Source of the DNA: Rhodobacterales bacterium
GTDB lineage: Bacteria > Pseudomonadota > Alphaproteobacteria > Rhodobacterales > Rhodobacteraceae
DNA length: 64,000 nt
NCBI GenBank assembly: GCA_003249215.1
Contig: QKJR01000021.1
Location: 1 to 64,000 of the forward strand
Direction of reading: 5' to 3'
The translations under genes were made by a program, and so were the position numbers. Below are positions 1 through 8,500 of this stretch, piece by piece. The stretch's first letter is position 1. Each line of letters starts with the position of its first letter. The notes under the pieces were generated by a model. The model was given only the letters and a program-made list of their open reading frames with translations, was not told the DNA's origin and did no database searches.

Positions 1-137
1 TCGTCGGCGACCCGGAAGATCAGCGCGCCGCGTTTCGAACAGATCGAGCAATCGCAGACCCGCGCGTGATCTATCTCGGCGTCGATCTCGAAGCGCACGG
101 CACCGCAATGACAGGAGCCGCTGTAGGTCTTGAGCAT
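1..137 (-). CDS. GFA-family protein, partial (C-terminus outside window)
   Basis: The first 45 codons of a gene that runs off the left edge. The reading starts [18 protein letters not shown] and continues to [10 protein letters not shown]. The CxC and CxCxxC cysteine pattern is the hallmark of the GFA (glutathione-dependent formaldehyde-activating enzyme, CENP-V/GFA) zinc-binding fold. Most members of this family are uncharacterised, so a formaldehyde role should not be assumed. The ATG at 137 is preceded by a GGAGG ribosome binding site about ten bases upstream, which supports the start. It lies 57 bp downstream of the AEC permease on the same strand and may be the last gene of that operon. 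The catalytic C-terminal half cannot be seen. Confidence 0.8.
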   Translation of the reverse strand, partial: MLKTYSGSCHCGAVRFEIDAEIDHARVCDCSICSKRGALIFRVAD

Positions 138-194
138 CGGCGGGGTCCTCCGCAGGAGGGTTGAGGTGCTTGCATCAAGGGCACCCTGACGATC

Positions 195-1139
195 TCAGGG
201 CAGGATCGCGAGCCAGGCCCAGATCGTCAGGATCGAGAGCGCGGTCGCGATCAGCACGCTCGAGGCCGAGACGCGTTTCGCCGCGCCATACATGTTGGCG
301 AAGAGATAGGCGTTCACCCCCGGCGCCATCGCCGCCGTCATCACCGCCGAGCGCAGCCCCGCGGTGGGCAGTTGAAACACCCAATGCCCCAGCGCATAGG
401 CAACGCCCGGATGCACGATCAGCGACAGGATCGAGACCATGGTGATGGCGCGGGTGTCGCCCTCGGGCTTGTAGCGGTGCAGCACGCCGCCCAAACCAAA
501 AAGCGCCGCCGGCAGCGCCGCGCCCGCGACCATGTTCATCGCCGCCCAGACGGGTTCGGGCAGGTCGTGGCCGGTCACGGCAACGCCCGCCTTGATCGCA
601 AACCCGCACAGGATCCCGATCACCATCGGCGTGCGCAGCACCCCCTTCAGCGCGTTGATGCCCACCGAGCCGAGCCCGCCGCCCTGATTGCGCGCGGCCT
701 CCATCGCGAGGATGCCGATCGTGAACAGGATCGGCGAATGCACCGAGATGATCGCGAAATTGCCCGAGAGCGCCTCGTGGCCATAGGCGCGTTCGGTGAT
801 CGGGATCCCAAGCAGGAGCGAGTTCGAGAAGAGGCAGCAGAACCCGATCGCCGCCGCATCGACGGGCGAGCGCCCGAGCCAGACGCGCGAGAGCACGATG
901 CCGATGCCGAAGCTGAGGAACGCCCCGGCGTAGAAGCTGACCATCAGCCCCGCGTCGTAGGAGGCGCCCAGATCGAGCTTGGCGATCGAGCGCGCGAGGA
1001 GGACCGGCACCGCGAAGGTCTGGGCAAACCGCATCAGCCCCTCGACCGCGCCATCGGTGAAGAGCCCCCGCCAGACCGCCAGATATCCGAAGCCGATAAC
1101 CAGAAAGACCGGCAGGATGACGGTGACGAGAGCACTCAT
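195..1139 (-). CDS. AEC-family (auxin efflux carrier-type) permease
   Basis: A 314-residue integral membrane protein with about ten hydrophobic segments spread over its whole length, beginning with a segment at roughly residues 4-22. Length, topology and the N-terminal pattern (an ILPVF start followed by a FGYLAVWRG-like first loop) fit the AEC transporter family, whose bacterial members export or exchange small organic anions such as malate. The substrate cannot be predicted. The start codon overlaps the stop of the upstream MBL hydrolase gene by four bases (ATGA), so the two are translationally coupled at the end of the tmk-holB-tatD operon. Family assignment is fairly secure; function within it is open. 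Confidence 0.82.
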   Translation of the reverse strand: MSALVTVILPVFLVIGFGYLAVWRGLFTDGAVEGLMRFAQTFAVPVLLARSIAKLDLGASYDAGLMVSFYAGAFLSFGIGIVLSRVWLGRSPVDAAAIGFCCLFSNSLLLGIPITERAYGHEALSGNFAIISVHSPILFTIGILAMEAARNQGGGLGSVGINALKGVLRTPMVIGILCGFAIKAGVAVTGHDLPEPVWAAMNMVAGAALPAALFGLGGVLHRYKPEGDTRAITMVSILSLIVHPGVAYALGHWVFQLPTAGLRSAVMTAAMAPGVNAYLFANMYGAAKRVSASSVLIATALSILTIWAWLAILP

Positions 1140-1939
1140 GCGGAAAACTCCAGGATCAGTCCGTCATGGGCAGGGCGGATATGGGGGGGAAGTTCGGCCG
1201 CGAGCTGATCGTGGTCGAGGTCGATATGCAGGTTGGTCAGCACCGCGCTCGCGGGTTCGGCGCGGGCAATCCATTCGAGCGCAAGGGCCAGATGCGCATG
1301 CGTCGGATGCGGCGCGCGGCGCAGTGCGTCGAGCACCCAGCAATCGAGCCCCTGCAGATGCGCCCAGACCGGTTCGGGGATCTCGTTCACATCGGGCAGA
1401 TAGGCGAGCCCGCCGATCCGAAAGCCGAGCGCGTCGATATTGCCGTGGCGCACCTCGAAGGGCAGAAAGTCGATCGCCCCGCCCGCGCCCTCGATGGTGA
1501 AGGGGCGGCCGTCGCGGATCGAATTGAGCTCGCAGATCGGGGGGTAATTGCTGTCCGGGGGCTGCACGAAAGCATAGCCGAAGCGCGAGAGCAGCGCCTC
1601 GGTGGTGTCGCCATCGGCCCAGACGGGCAGGCGCTTGCGCATGTTGAAGGTGATCTGGCGCAGATCGTCGAGGCCGTGGACGTGATCGGCGTGCGAATGG
1701 GTATAGACGACGGCATCGAGCGTGCCGACCCCGGCGCGCAGGAGCTGTTCGCGCATGTCGGGCGAGGTGTCGATCAGCACCCGGGTGACGCCCTCGGGCG
1801 CGATCCGCTCGACCAGCATCGAGCAGCGGGTGCGCCGGTTCTTCGGGTTCGCGGGATCGCACTCGCCCCAGAACCCGCCGATCCGCGGCACGCCCCCGGA
1901 CGAGCCACAGCCGAGGATGGTGAAGCGCATCCGGCTCAT
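1136..1939 (-). CDS. MBL-fold metallohydrolase, PhnP-like
   Basis: A 267-residue metallo-beta-lactamase-fold hydrolase. The dinuclear metal motif is at residues 81-86 (HSHADH), with an N-terminal CGSSGGVPR loop typical of the PhnP/PqqB-like branch (phosphoribosyl cyclic phosphate phosphodiesterase and relatives). Further metal-ligand candidates are the His in RHGNIDALG and the His in NLHIDLDH near the C-terminus. The ATG at 1939 overlaps the tatD stop by four bases and is preferred; an internal ATG at 1930 three codons later is possible. In many alphaproteobacteria this gene sits directly after tatD, as here. The true substrate is unknown, and there are no phosphonate genes nearby to support a PhnP role. 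Confidence 0.85.
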   Translation of the reverse strand: MSRMRFTILGCGSSGGVPRIGGFWGECDPANPKNRRTRCSMLVERIAPEGVTRVLIDTSPDMREQLLRAGVGTLDAVVYTHSHADHVHGLDDLRQITFNMRKRLPVWADGDTTEALLSRFGYAFVQPPDSNYPPICELNSIRDGRPFTIEGAGGAIDFLPFEVRHGNIDALGFRIGGLAYLPDVNEIPEPVWAHLQGLDCWVLDALRRAPHPTHAHLALALEWIARAEPASAVLTNLHIDLDHDQLAAELPPHIRPAHDGLILEFSA

Positions 1940-2766
1940 TTCGCGCCTCCGAAGGCGGCGGCCTTGGCGAAGAGGCGGTCGAAATTGGCGCTGGTGGCGG
2001 CGGCGAAGTCGGGCAAGCTCAGGCCGAAGACCTTGGCGCCCACGGCCGCGGTCAGCGCGGTATAGGCGGGCTCGTTGCGGCGCCCGCGATGGGGTGGCGG
2101 CGCCAGATAGGGGCTGTCGGTTTCCACGAGGATCCGGTCGAGCGGGGCGGCGGCGAAGATGTCGCGCACCTCTTGCGATTTCGGGAAGGTCGCGATCCCC
2201 GACATCGACAGGTAAAACCCCATCTCGAGCGCGGCCCGCGCCAGATCCGGCCCCGAGGAGAAGCAATGCATCACGCAGGCATAGGGCGCGCGCTTCATCC
2301 CCTCGGCGAGGATCGCGGCCATGTCGTCATCGGCCGCACGGGCATGGATGATCAGCGGCAGGCCGGTTTCCTGCGCCGCCTCGATATGGATCCGCAGGCT
2401 GGTCTTCTGCACCTCGGCGCTGTCGCCCGAGTAATGGTAATCGAGCCCGGTTTCGCCGATCCCCACGAATTTCGGATGCGCCGCCAGCGCGACGAGTTCC
2501 TCGACCGAGGTCATCGGCTCTTCGGCCGCGCTCATCGGATGGGTGCCCGCGGCATAGAAGACGCCGGGATAGGCCTCGGCGATTGCGCGCACCTGCGGCT
2601 CGTTCCGCAGCCGGGTGCAGATCGTCACCATCCGCGTCACGCCTGCGGCTGCGGCACGCGCCACCAGATCGGGCAATTCGCCCTCGAAATCCGGGAAATC
2701 GAGGTGGCAATGGCTGTCGACGAGGGCAGGGGGCGCAGACACGGGCGGGGGGGCAGTCTCGGCCAA
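1936..2766 (-). CDS. tatD: TatD-family metal-dependent DNase/hydrolase
   Basis: A 276-residue TatD-type TIM-barrel hydrolase. Visible ligand motifs are VDSHCHLD at residues 16-23 (HxH), GIGETGLDYH near the middle, IHARAADDD, and LVETDSPYLAP near the C-terminus. The family has Mg-dependent 3'-5' exonuclease and deoxyribonuclease activity. No ATG is present between the holB stop and the conserved HxH. The TTG at 2766 is chosen because AAGGA lies about ten bases upstream; a GTG a few codons further in has no ribosome binding site. The gene lies 22 bp after holB and overlaps the MBL hydrolase start, so it belongs to the same operon. Confidence 0.9.
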   Translation of the reverse strand: MAETAPPPVSAPPALVDSHCHLDFPDFEGELPDLVARAAAAGVTRMVTICTRLRNEPQVRAIAEAYPGVFYAAGTHPMSAAEEPMTSVEELVALAAHPKFVGIGETGLDYHYSGDSAEVQKTSLRIHIEAAQETGLPLIIHARAADDDMAAILAEGMKRAPYACVMHCFSSGPDLARAALEMGFYLSMSGIATFPKSQEVRDIFAAAPLDRILVETDSPYLAPPPHRGRRNEPAYTALTAAVGAKVFGLSLPDFAAATSANFDRLFAKAAAFGGAK

Positions 2767-2788
2767 AGGGCTTGTCCTTGCTGTGGCC

Positions 2789-3913
2789 TCAGGCAGCCGA
2801 GGCCGTGATCTCCAGAACCATATCCATGACCAGGGCGGCAGGGTCAAGGTTGACCGCCCGTCCGTGGCGCGCCTTGGCGCCGAGCGACTGGTGCAGTGCC
2901 GCCCATTTCATCGCTGCGGCCCCGTCGGGCGCGAGCCGCGCGAGAATTTCGGCCTCGCCCGGCGCCGCCTCGGGTTGCGGCGGGCCGGAAAGGCCCGCGC
3001 GGGCGGCTCGTGCCAGGAACAATTCGATGAGCCCGAGGATCAGATCGAAGCGCCCCTCGGCGCCCCGGCCCGCGGCCGTTTCCGCGAGCGCCAGTGCCCG
3101 CACCCGGTCGAGCCGCGGCAGGCTGCCCATGACGGTGATCAGGCTGCGATAGGTGGTCAGCCCGTCGAGGTTCAAAAGCCGCACCGCCTCGCCCACGGAG
3201 CCGCCCGCGAGTGCCGCGAGCGCCGCCGGATCGTCGATTTCCTGCGCGCCTTCGGCCGCGAGCGCCTCGGCCATCTCCTCCGGCGCCAGAGTGCCGAGCC
3301 GAAGCTCGCGGCAGCGCGAGCGGATCGTCGGCAAAAGCCGCGCCGGTTGATGCGCGATCAGCAGGAACGTCACCCGCGGCGGCGGCTCCTCGAGCAGTTT
3401 CAGCAGCGCATTCGCGGCTTGGGTGTTCATCTCGTCGGCGGCGTCCACGATCACCACGCGCCGCCCGCCCTCGGTGGCCGACAGATGCAGAAAGCCCTTG
3501 AGCTTGCGCACCTCATCGACCCGGATGTCTTGCGAGAGCGCCGATCCGGTCGCATTCGCCCCGCGTTTCAGGACGAAGACCCCGGGCTCGGCGCCGGCGC
3601 GGATGCGGCGCGCGACCGGACTCTCGGGGTCGGTGTCGAGGCTGGTCGGCGGTTCGGGCGCGCCGAACAGGCCCGCGGGCACCTCTTCGACGGGCTGTGT
3701 CAACAGGAAGCGTGCGATCCGCCAGGCGAGCGTCGCCTTGCCGATGCCGCGCGGGCCGGTCAGCATCCAGCCATGGTGCATCCGCCCGGTGGTGAAGGCG
3801 TCGAGGAAATCGGCCTCGGCCCGCTCCTGCCCGACCAGTCGCGCCGTGTCGCGCGGGTGCGGCGCGCCCTCGATCTGCGTCGGATCGGGAAGCTCGGGCG
3901 CCTCCTTGCTCAT
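2789..3913 (-). CDS. holB: DNA polymerase III delta prime subunit
   Basis: A 374-residue clamp-loader subunit. A Walker A-like loop GPRGIGKAT is at residues 53-61, followed by the AAA+ fold (VVIVDAADEMNTQAANALLKLLEEPP, with RxxxLLPTIRSRC sensor region). Delta prime works with DnaX and HolA to load the beta clamp. The start codon overlaps tmk by four bases (ATGA), the standard tmk-holB arrangement of alphaproteobacteria, which confirms the assignment. The length is slightly above the usual 330-350 residues because of a charged N-terminal extension before the P-loop. Confidence 0.93.
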   Translation of the reverse strand: MSKEAPELPDPTQIEGAPHPRDTARLVGQERAEADFLDAFTTGRMHHGWMLTGPRGIGKATLAWRIARFLLTQPVEEVPAGLFGAPEPPTSLDTDPESPVARRIRAGAEPGVFVLKRGANATGSALSQDIRVDEVRKLKGFLHLSATEGGRRVVIVDAADEMNTQAANALLKLLEEPPPRVTFLLIAHQPARLLPTIRSRCRELRLGTLAPEEMAEALAAEGAQEIDDPAALAALAGGSVGEAVRLLNLDGLTTYRSLITVMGSLPRLDRVRALALAETAAGRGAEGRFDLILGLIELFLARAARAGLSGPPQPEAAPGEAEILARLAPDGAAAMKWAALHQSLGAKARHGRAVNLDPAALVMDMVLEITASAA

Positions 3914-4521
3914 GCGAGTGCCGCCCTGACGGTGGCCAGAACCTCGGCGGCCACGGCGTCGGAGGCGCGCGCCCCGTCGATCACCCGGAAGCGGGCGCTG
4001 AATTCCCGCGCGAGGTTCAGGAAGCCCGCGCGCATCTTCTCCTGCATCCCGAGGCCCATATCCTCGAAACGCTCCTCGTGCCCCTGCCGGCCCTTGGCGC
4101 GGGCCAGACCCACCGCCGGATCGATGTCGATCAGCAGCGTCAGGTCCGGCTCGCGCCCGATCATCAGATCGTGCAGCCGGTCGACGGTGGCGCGCAGATC
4201 ACCGCGCGAGAGGCCCTGATACATCCGCGTGCTGTCGGCGAAGCGGTCGCAGATCACGATCTTGCCCGCGGCCAGTGCCGGTTCGATCGTGCGTTCCAGA
4301 TGGTCGCGCCGCGCGGCGGTAAAAAGCAGGATCTCGGTTTCCGCCGACCAGCGCGCCGGATCGCCCTCGAGCACCAGACGCCGGATCTCCTCGGCGCCGG
4401 GGCTGCCGCCCGGCTCGCGGGTGAGCACGACGTCATGGCCCGCGCCCCGCAGCGCCTCGGCCAGCATCCGCGCCTGGGTCGATTTGCCCGATCCGTCGAT
4501 GCCCTCGAAGGTGACGAACAT
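3910..4521 (-). CDS. tmk: thymidylate kinase
   Basis: A 203-residue dTMP kinase, which phosphorylates dTMP to dTDP in pyrimidine deoxynucleotide synthesis. The P-loop is at residues 6-15 (EGIDGSGKST), followed by the dTMP-binding TREPGGSPGAEEIR segment and the DRFADST motif, all diagnostic. Length matches the family (about 200-215). It starts six bases after the stop of the upstream D,D-carboxypeptidase and overlaps holB, so it lies in the middle of a continuous minus-strand operon. Confidence 0.96.
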   Translation of the reverse strand: MFVTFEGIDGSGKSTQARMLAEALRGAGHDVVLTREPGGSPGAEEIRRLVLEGDPARWSAETEILLFTAARRDHLERTIEPALAAGKIVICDRFADSTRMYQGLSRGDLRATVDRLHDLMIGREPDLTLLIDIDPAVGLARAKGRQGHEERFEDMGLGMQEKMRAGFLNLAREFSARFRVIDGARASDAVAAEVLATVRAALA

Positions 4522-4527
4522 GGGCCC

Positions 4528-5724
4528 TCAGCTATTGGCGGCGCCAAGCGCGCGGTTCGCGATCAGGCCGATCGCGGTCTTCATCCGCACCATGAACCCG
4601 CCCTTGGCGACATCCGTCGCAGCCACGAGCGGCACGCGCCGCGGCTCGGCGAGGCCGGGGATGGTGATCACCAGCTCGCCCAGTTGGTCCCCCGCGGCGA
4701 CCGGTGCGGTGACCGGGCCGGTAAAGACGGCCTCGGCGGTGATGTCGGCGGCCGTCGCCGCGGGCACGAGCGCGGTCAGATCCTCGGCCGGCACGAGGCC
4801 CACACTATCGGCCGCGCCGAGCCAGACCGGCATTTCGGCAAGCTGCGTGCCCTTCGAGGCCAGCGTCTTCATCACGAATTGCCGGAAAGCCCAGTTCGCG
4901 ATCGCCTCGGCCTCCTGCGCGCGCTCGGTATCCGAGCCGAGCCCCGAAATCACGAAGACGATGCGCCGCTCGCCCATCACCGCCGAGCCGACGAGGCCAT
5001 ACCCCGCCTCTTCGGTATGCCCGGTCTTGAGCCCGTCGGCGTGCCAGTCGGCGGCCGCGATCTTCAAAAGCGGGTTGCGGTTGTGCGAATTGGCGGGCGC
5101 GCGGTCCTTGTAGTTGAACTGCGTTTCCGAGAAGACCGGGTAGAGATCGGGGAATTCGGTGATCAGGCGGATCGCGAGGATGCCAAGGTCATGCATCGAC
5201 ATCCGCTGCCCCGGATGCGGCCAGCCCGAAGCATTGGCGAACATCGAATTCTCCATGCCGAGCTGGCGCGCGCGTTCGGTCATAGTGCGGGCGAAGGCCT
5301 CTTCGGAACCGGCGAGCCCCTCGGCCACCGCCACGCAGGCGTCGTTGCCCGAGTTGATGATGATGCCGTGGATCAGATCTCGCACGCTCGGCCGGTCGAG
5401 CTCGTTGAGGAACATCGTCGAGCCGCCCATCGCCTTGGCGCGCGACGAGACCGCGAAGGTCGTGTCCATCGTCACGCGGCCATCGCGCAGCGCCTCGAAG
5501 AGCAGGTTGATCGTCATCAGCTTGGACATCGAGGCCGGCGGCAGCGGGATGTCGGCGTTCTTCTCGAGCAACACGGTCTGGGTTCCGAGGTCATAGACCC
5601 AAGCGGCCGTGGCGCGGGTTTCGAAGGCGCCGGCCGCGCGCGGCGACAGGCTCGCCAGCGGCACGAGCGCGAGCAGGAAGACGGCGACAAGGCGGAGCGG
5701 TCGGATCAACGGTTCGGTCCTCAT
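4528..5724 (-). CDS. D-alanyl-D-alanine carboxypeptidase (PBP5/6 family)
   Basis: A 398-residue periplasmic serine D,D-carboxypeptidase (peptidase S11, DacA/DacC/DacF-like) that trims the terminal D-Ala of peptidoglycan pentapeptides. The three catalytic motifs are visible: SxxK at Ser65-Lys68 (SMSK), SGN at residues 125-127 and KTG at residues 233-235. An N-terminal signal peptide covers about residues 1-33 (ending near RAAGA). The C-terminal region is the usual PBP5-associated beta domain. The start overlaps the stop of the SPOR lipoprotein by four bases, pairing two cell-envelope genes ahead of tmk. Confidence 0.93.
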   Translation of the reverse strand: MRTEPLIRPLRLVAVFLLALVPLASLSPRAAGAFETRATAAWVYDLGTQTVLLEKNADIPLPPASMSKLMTINLLFEALRDGRVTMDTTFAVSSRAKAMGGSTMFLNELDRPSVRDLIHGIIINSGNDACVAVAEGLAGSEEAFARTMTERARQLGMENSMFANASGWPHPGQRMSMHDLGILAIRLITEFPDLYPVFSETQFNYKDRAPANSHNRNPLLKIAAADWHADGLKTGHTEEAGYGLVGSAVMGERRIVFVISGLGSDTERAQEAEAIANWAFRQFVMKTLASKGTQLAEMPVWLGAADSVGLVPAEDLTALVPAATAADITAEAVFTGPVTAPVAAGDQLGELVITIPGLAEPRRVPLVAATDVAKGGFMVRMKTAIGLIANRALGAANS

Positions 5725-6851
5725 TTCGAGACGGCATAGGCGTCGGTGTAGCCCAGGCCCTTGATTTTCTTCAAAAGCGCGTCGCGCGCGGCGATGTCTG
5801 CGGCGGGGCCGGCGACGACCCGCCAGAAGGCCTTGCCCTGGGTTTCGCCCTTGTGGATCTGGGCGGCGATGCCGGCCTTGGCCATCTGATCGGCGGCGCG
5901 CTTGGCATTGGCCTCGACCGAAAAGATGCCGATCTGGGCCGAGAGCTTGGCGCCGGCGGGGGCCTTGGCCGGCGCGGCGGCGGGTTTCGCACTCGCTGCA
6001 GGTTTGGCGGCGGGTGCGGGCGTGGTGCCGAGCGCCTTCATCGTGGCGGCGGCGGTGGCCTCGGCGCTGCCCTCGGCGGGGGCGGCGGCGGTCGCTGCGT
6101 CGGTCGTGGCGGCCGCGGTCCCGGCGGCCTTGGCGGCGCGGGCGGCCTCGCGTTCGGCCTTGCGCGCGGCGCGGCGTTCCTTGGCGGTCATCGGCTTGGC
6201 TTCGGCCGCGGCCGTCGCGGTTTCTGCGCTGGCCCCGTCGATCGGGGTCGCGTCGATCTTCTCGGCGGCGATCGCGGCCGCGGCGGCCTCGGGCTTGGCC
6301 ACGACCGGCTCGCTGACCAGCGGCTCGACCGGGGTTTCCTCGCGGCGCAGCGCCACGACCGAGAGCTTGACCGGCGCGCCCGCGAGCATGTCGAGCGCTG
6401 CGGCGGCGTCCGAGGAGACCTGCAGTTTCGGCCCCGGGTTCTCGCGCTCGCGCCGGAACAGTGCGCCGATCACGAATTTTCCGTTCGCCGGGTTGCGGAT
6501 GATCACGCGCTCGGGGTCCTTCACGGTCGGATGCGCGACCCAGACCCCGCCGAGCGAGGGCCGCCCGTCCCAGAGCCCGGCCTCTTCGACGGAGAAGACC
6601 TCGGGCGCTTCGACGTCACGCTCGACGATGCGCGCGCTCGACGCGGGGGCTGCAGCCTCGCCTTCGACGGCCTCGCCCTTGGGCGCCGCCTTGAACGGGT
6701 TGACCCCGCCCTCCTGACAGCCCGCCAGCGCCAGACCGACACCGAGGATCAGCGCCGCGCGCGTCGATCCCTTTGCGCCCATGAAGCCCGTGCCCGTGAA
6801 GCCCGTGCCCGTGAAGCTCATGCCCGTGAAGCTCATGCCTGTGAAGCTCAT
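5721..6851 (-). CDS. SPOR-domain lipoprotein
   Basis: An envelope lipoprotein with a C-terminal SPOR domain (roughly residues 300-376, beginning AKLSAQIGIFSVEANAKRAA), the domain that binds denuded septal peptidoglycan. A lipobox LALAGC places the lipidated cysteine at residue 45. The central part is a low-complexity Ala/Pro/Glu-rich linker. The start is uncertain: five copies of a 15-bp unit carry in-frame ATGs at 6851, 6836 and 6821, and another ATG at 6782 would give a typical 21-residue lipoprotein signal. The 6851 start is taken because a purine-rich stretch precedes it. The stop overlaps the carboxypeptidase start, supporting a cell-wall/division role. It is not an RlpA: no double-psi barrel is seen. 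Confidence 0.85.
   Translation of the reverse strand: MSFTGMSFTGMSFTGTGFTGTGFMGAKGSTRAALILGVGLALAGCQEGGVNPFKAAPKGEAVEGEAAAPASSARIVERDVEAPEVFSVEEAGLWDGRPSLGGVWVAHPTVKDPERVIIRNPANGKFVIGALFRRERENPGPKLQVSSDAAAALDMLAGAPVKLSVVALRREETPVEPLVSEPVVAKPEAAAAAIAAEKIDATPIDGASAETATAAAEAKPMTAKERRAARKAEREAARAAKAAGTAAATTDAATAAAPAEGSAEATAAATMKALGTTPAPAAKPAASAKPAAAPAKAPAGAKLSAQIGIFSVEANAKRAADQMAKAGIAAQIHKGETQGKAFWRVVAGPAADIAARDALLKKIKGLGYTDAYAVSK
6777..6851 (-). repeat. five tandem copies of a 15-bp coding repeat
   Basis: Five in-frame 15-bp units on the minus strand read MSFTG, MSFTG, MSFTG, TGFTG, TGFMG. The first three differ by a single silent base. They sit at the very start of the SPOR lipoprotein gene, in front of its signal peptide. 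Near-identity at the DNA level suggests recent slippage expansion. Each of the first three units supplies an ATG, so copy number changes would add or remove alternative starts. Confidence 0.85.
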
Positions 6852-7060
6852 GCCTTCTGCCCCCTTGTCGCGCGAACTTGCCCCGCCCGCGTCTGTTGCA
6901 TCCCCGCCGCCACGCCGGTTGGGCCCGGAGGCGGGACGAAATCCCCGCGCGACTGTAGCGACTCGGCGCGGCCAAGAAAAGCGCCTCCCCCCGGCGCACG
7001 CGGATTTCGGCACGCCCCGGGCTTTCAGAATCGCGTGATCCGGTTTAGGGCAGCCCGATT

Positions 7061-7150
7061 GGAAGTGTGGCCGAGTGGTTTAAGGCTCTGGTCTTGAAAA
7101 CCAGCGAGGGGGAGACCCCTCCGTGGGTTCGAATCCCACCGCTTCCGCCA
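7061..7150 (+). tRNA. tRNA-Ser (anticodon UGA)
   Basis: A complete class II tRNA of 90 bases including an encoded CCA. The acceptor stem GGAAGTG pairs with CGCTTCC (one T-G pair), followed by discriminator G and CCA. The anticodon arm CTGGT-CTTGAAA-ACCAG gives anticodon TGA, which reads UCA-type serine codons. A long variable arm (GCGAGGGGGAGACCCCTCC region) is typical of tRNA-Ser, and the T-arm contains GGTTCGAATCC. It stands alone between the minus-strand operon and the DUF4394 gene. Confidence 0.97.
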
Positions 7151-7476
7151 TTCTCCTAAGTATTTTATATTAAAGGTGAAATGACAGTTTTTGGCGGGCG
7201 TCGAATCGCCTTATTGGAACTCCTGTCTGGGTGAGCGCGCGTCGGGTGGGAGTTGACGATCGCGCGCAGGGAAGTGCGACGTCGTAGAAAATTGATGTCG
7301 ATGCAGTGGGGATGCGTTCAGTGCCCGCAGGTGGGGGGATGAACCCTCCGGCTACGGATGTGCAGTTTGGGCGGGAGCGGGCTTCCATTCCGTTGCGGAA
7401 TGGGGATGCTCGGGCATCCAATGCCCTGGCCTCTCAAGAGAAAGCTTTCTCAACAAAAGCTGACGTTTAATTGGCA
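7151..7476. other. intergenic region without a recognisable gene
   Basis: The 326 bases after the tRNA begin with an AT-rich tract (around 7155-7180), which may end tRNA transcription, and are otherwise featureless. Short open frames here show no recognisable motif or ribosome binding site. I see no integrase or attachment-site duplication of the tRNA 3' end. Confidence 0.6.
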
Positions 7477-7502
7477 ATCCCCCGACGATGATGCCGGGGG
7501 AT
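7477..7502 (-). terminator. stem-loop downstream of the DUF4394 gene
   Basis: An 8-bp perfect stem (ATCCCCCG / CGGGGGAT) with a 10-base loop lies 36 bases past the stop of the DUF4394 gene. No T-tract follows directly on either strand, so this is a plausible but not classical intrinsic terminator. Confidence 0.5.
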
Positions 7503-7537
7503 CGGAGGGCGCGCCAGCGCTTGTGACCCCTCAGGGG

Positions 7538-8392
7538 TTACATGCTGTGCGAGACGGCGAAGCCCGTGAAGCCGCCCATGCCCAGATCGGCAAGCACGCG
7601 CACCGCACCGGTGCCGAGGTCGACCGAATAGAGGCCCGCGGTCTCTGCGCCATCAAGCTGAAGAATGGCATAGGCCATGTCCTTGCCTTCTTCCGGCGAG
7701 ACGATGTCGAACCCACCCCAGGCCGTGACGTCGATCGCTTTGCCATCCACCGTCAGATATCCCACGCTCTTCAGCGTGCCATCGTTGTTGGCCAGCGTGA
7801 TCAGCGCATTGGCGCGGCTGTCGAGCGCGAATTGCGCGGTCGCGCCCGCGGTCGCGCCGGCAATCGCGTTGGTGTAGGCATTCGCGAAGATCTCGGGCGC
7901 GGCGCCGGCCGACATGTCGCCCTCGGCGTAATAGGCATCGGTGAAGCGGCGGACCGAATTGGCGCGCTCGTCGCCCTTGCCGAAACCATCGGGGAAATAG
8001 ACGAGGTTTGCGCCGTCTGCGCCCACGGCGCGCACCGCGTCGATCGCATTATTGAAATCGAAGGCCACCGCGCCCTTGCCGATCATGGCGTTTTCCATGA
8101 AGTTTGCGCCGAGGTCGGTCAGGGCGCCGGTCATCGGGTCGATTTCATAGATCATGCGGTCGGCATAGCCCAGCAACTGCCCGGTGACCGGACGATAGGC
8201 GATCGCGCGCAGCGGCGTTTTCAGCGCATGGGTTTTCACTGCACCCGGCATCGCGATATCGGCCATGGTGACGAGGGTCGAGCCCTCTTCGGCAAGCGCA
8301 TAGCCCATCACGCCGGCATGATCGTTGGCCAGAGCAGGGGCCCCAAGAACAAGGGCGGCGGCAGTCAGGGCGAAAGAGGTGTTGAACAGCAT
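7538..8392 (-). CDS. DUF4394 domain secreted protein
   Basis: A 284-residue protein with a clear Sec signal peptide (about residues 1-22, ending APALAN) and a DUF4394 beta-propeller-like domain: repeated LxAIAYRPVTGQLLGY, YEIDPMTGALTDLG and YSVDLGTGAVRVLADLG segments. The biochemical function is unknown. The ATG at 8392 has AAGGA at the right distance, so the start is well supported. It is divergent from an ECF sigma/anti-sigma pair with only 108 bp between the starts, and is a natural candidate target of that sigma factor. Confidence 0.82.
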   Translation of the reverse strand: MLFNTSFALTAAALVLGAPALANDHAGVMGYALAEEGSTLVTMADIAMPGAVKTHALKTPLRAIAYRPVTGQLLGYADRMIYEIDPMTGALTDLGANFMENAMIGKGAVAFDFNNAIDAVRAVGADGANLVYFPDGFGKGDERANSVRRFTDAYYAEGDMSAGAAPEIFANAYTNAIAGATAGATAQFALDSRANALITLANNDGTLKSVGYLTVDGKAIDVTAWGGFDIVSPEEGKDMAYAILQLDGAETAGLYSVDLGTGAVRVLADLGMGGFTGFAVSHSM

Positions 8393-8500
8393 TGATAACG
8401 TCCTTTTTGCTTGCATTGGACCACTCCGTGCGGGCCAATTCGCTCCAGCCACGGCAGGACGCGGCCCAGAGTTTCAGCGCCTGCCAATTTTTTTAAAACG

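Noticed and set aside
6777-6851. Tandem repeats as a CRISPR array
   Set aside because: Units are contiguous 15-mers without spacers and lie inside a coding frame.
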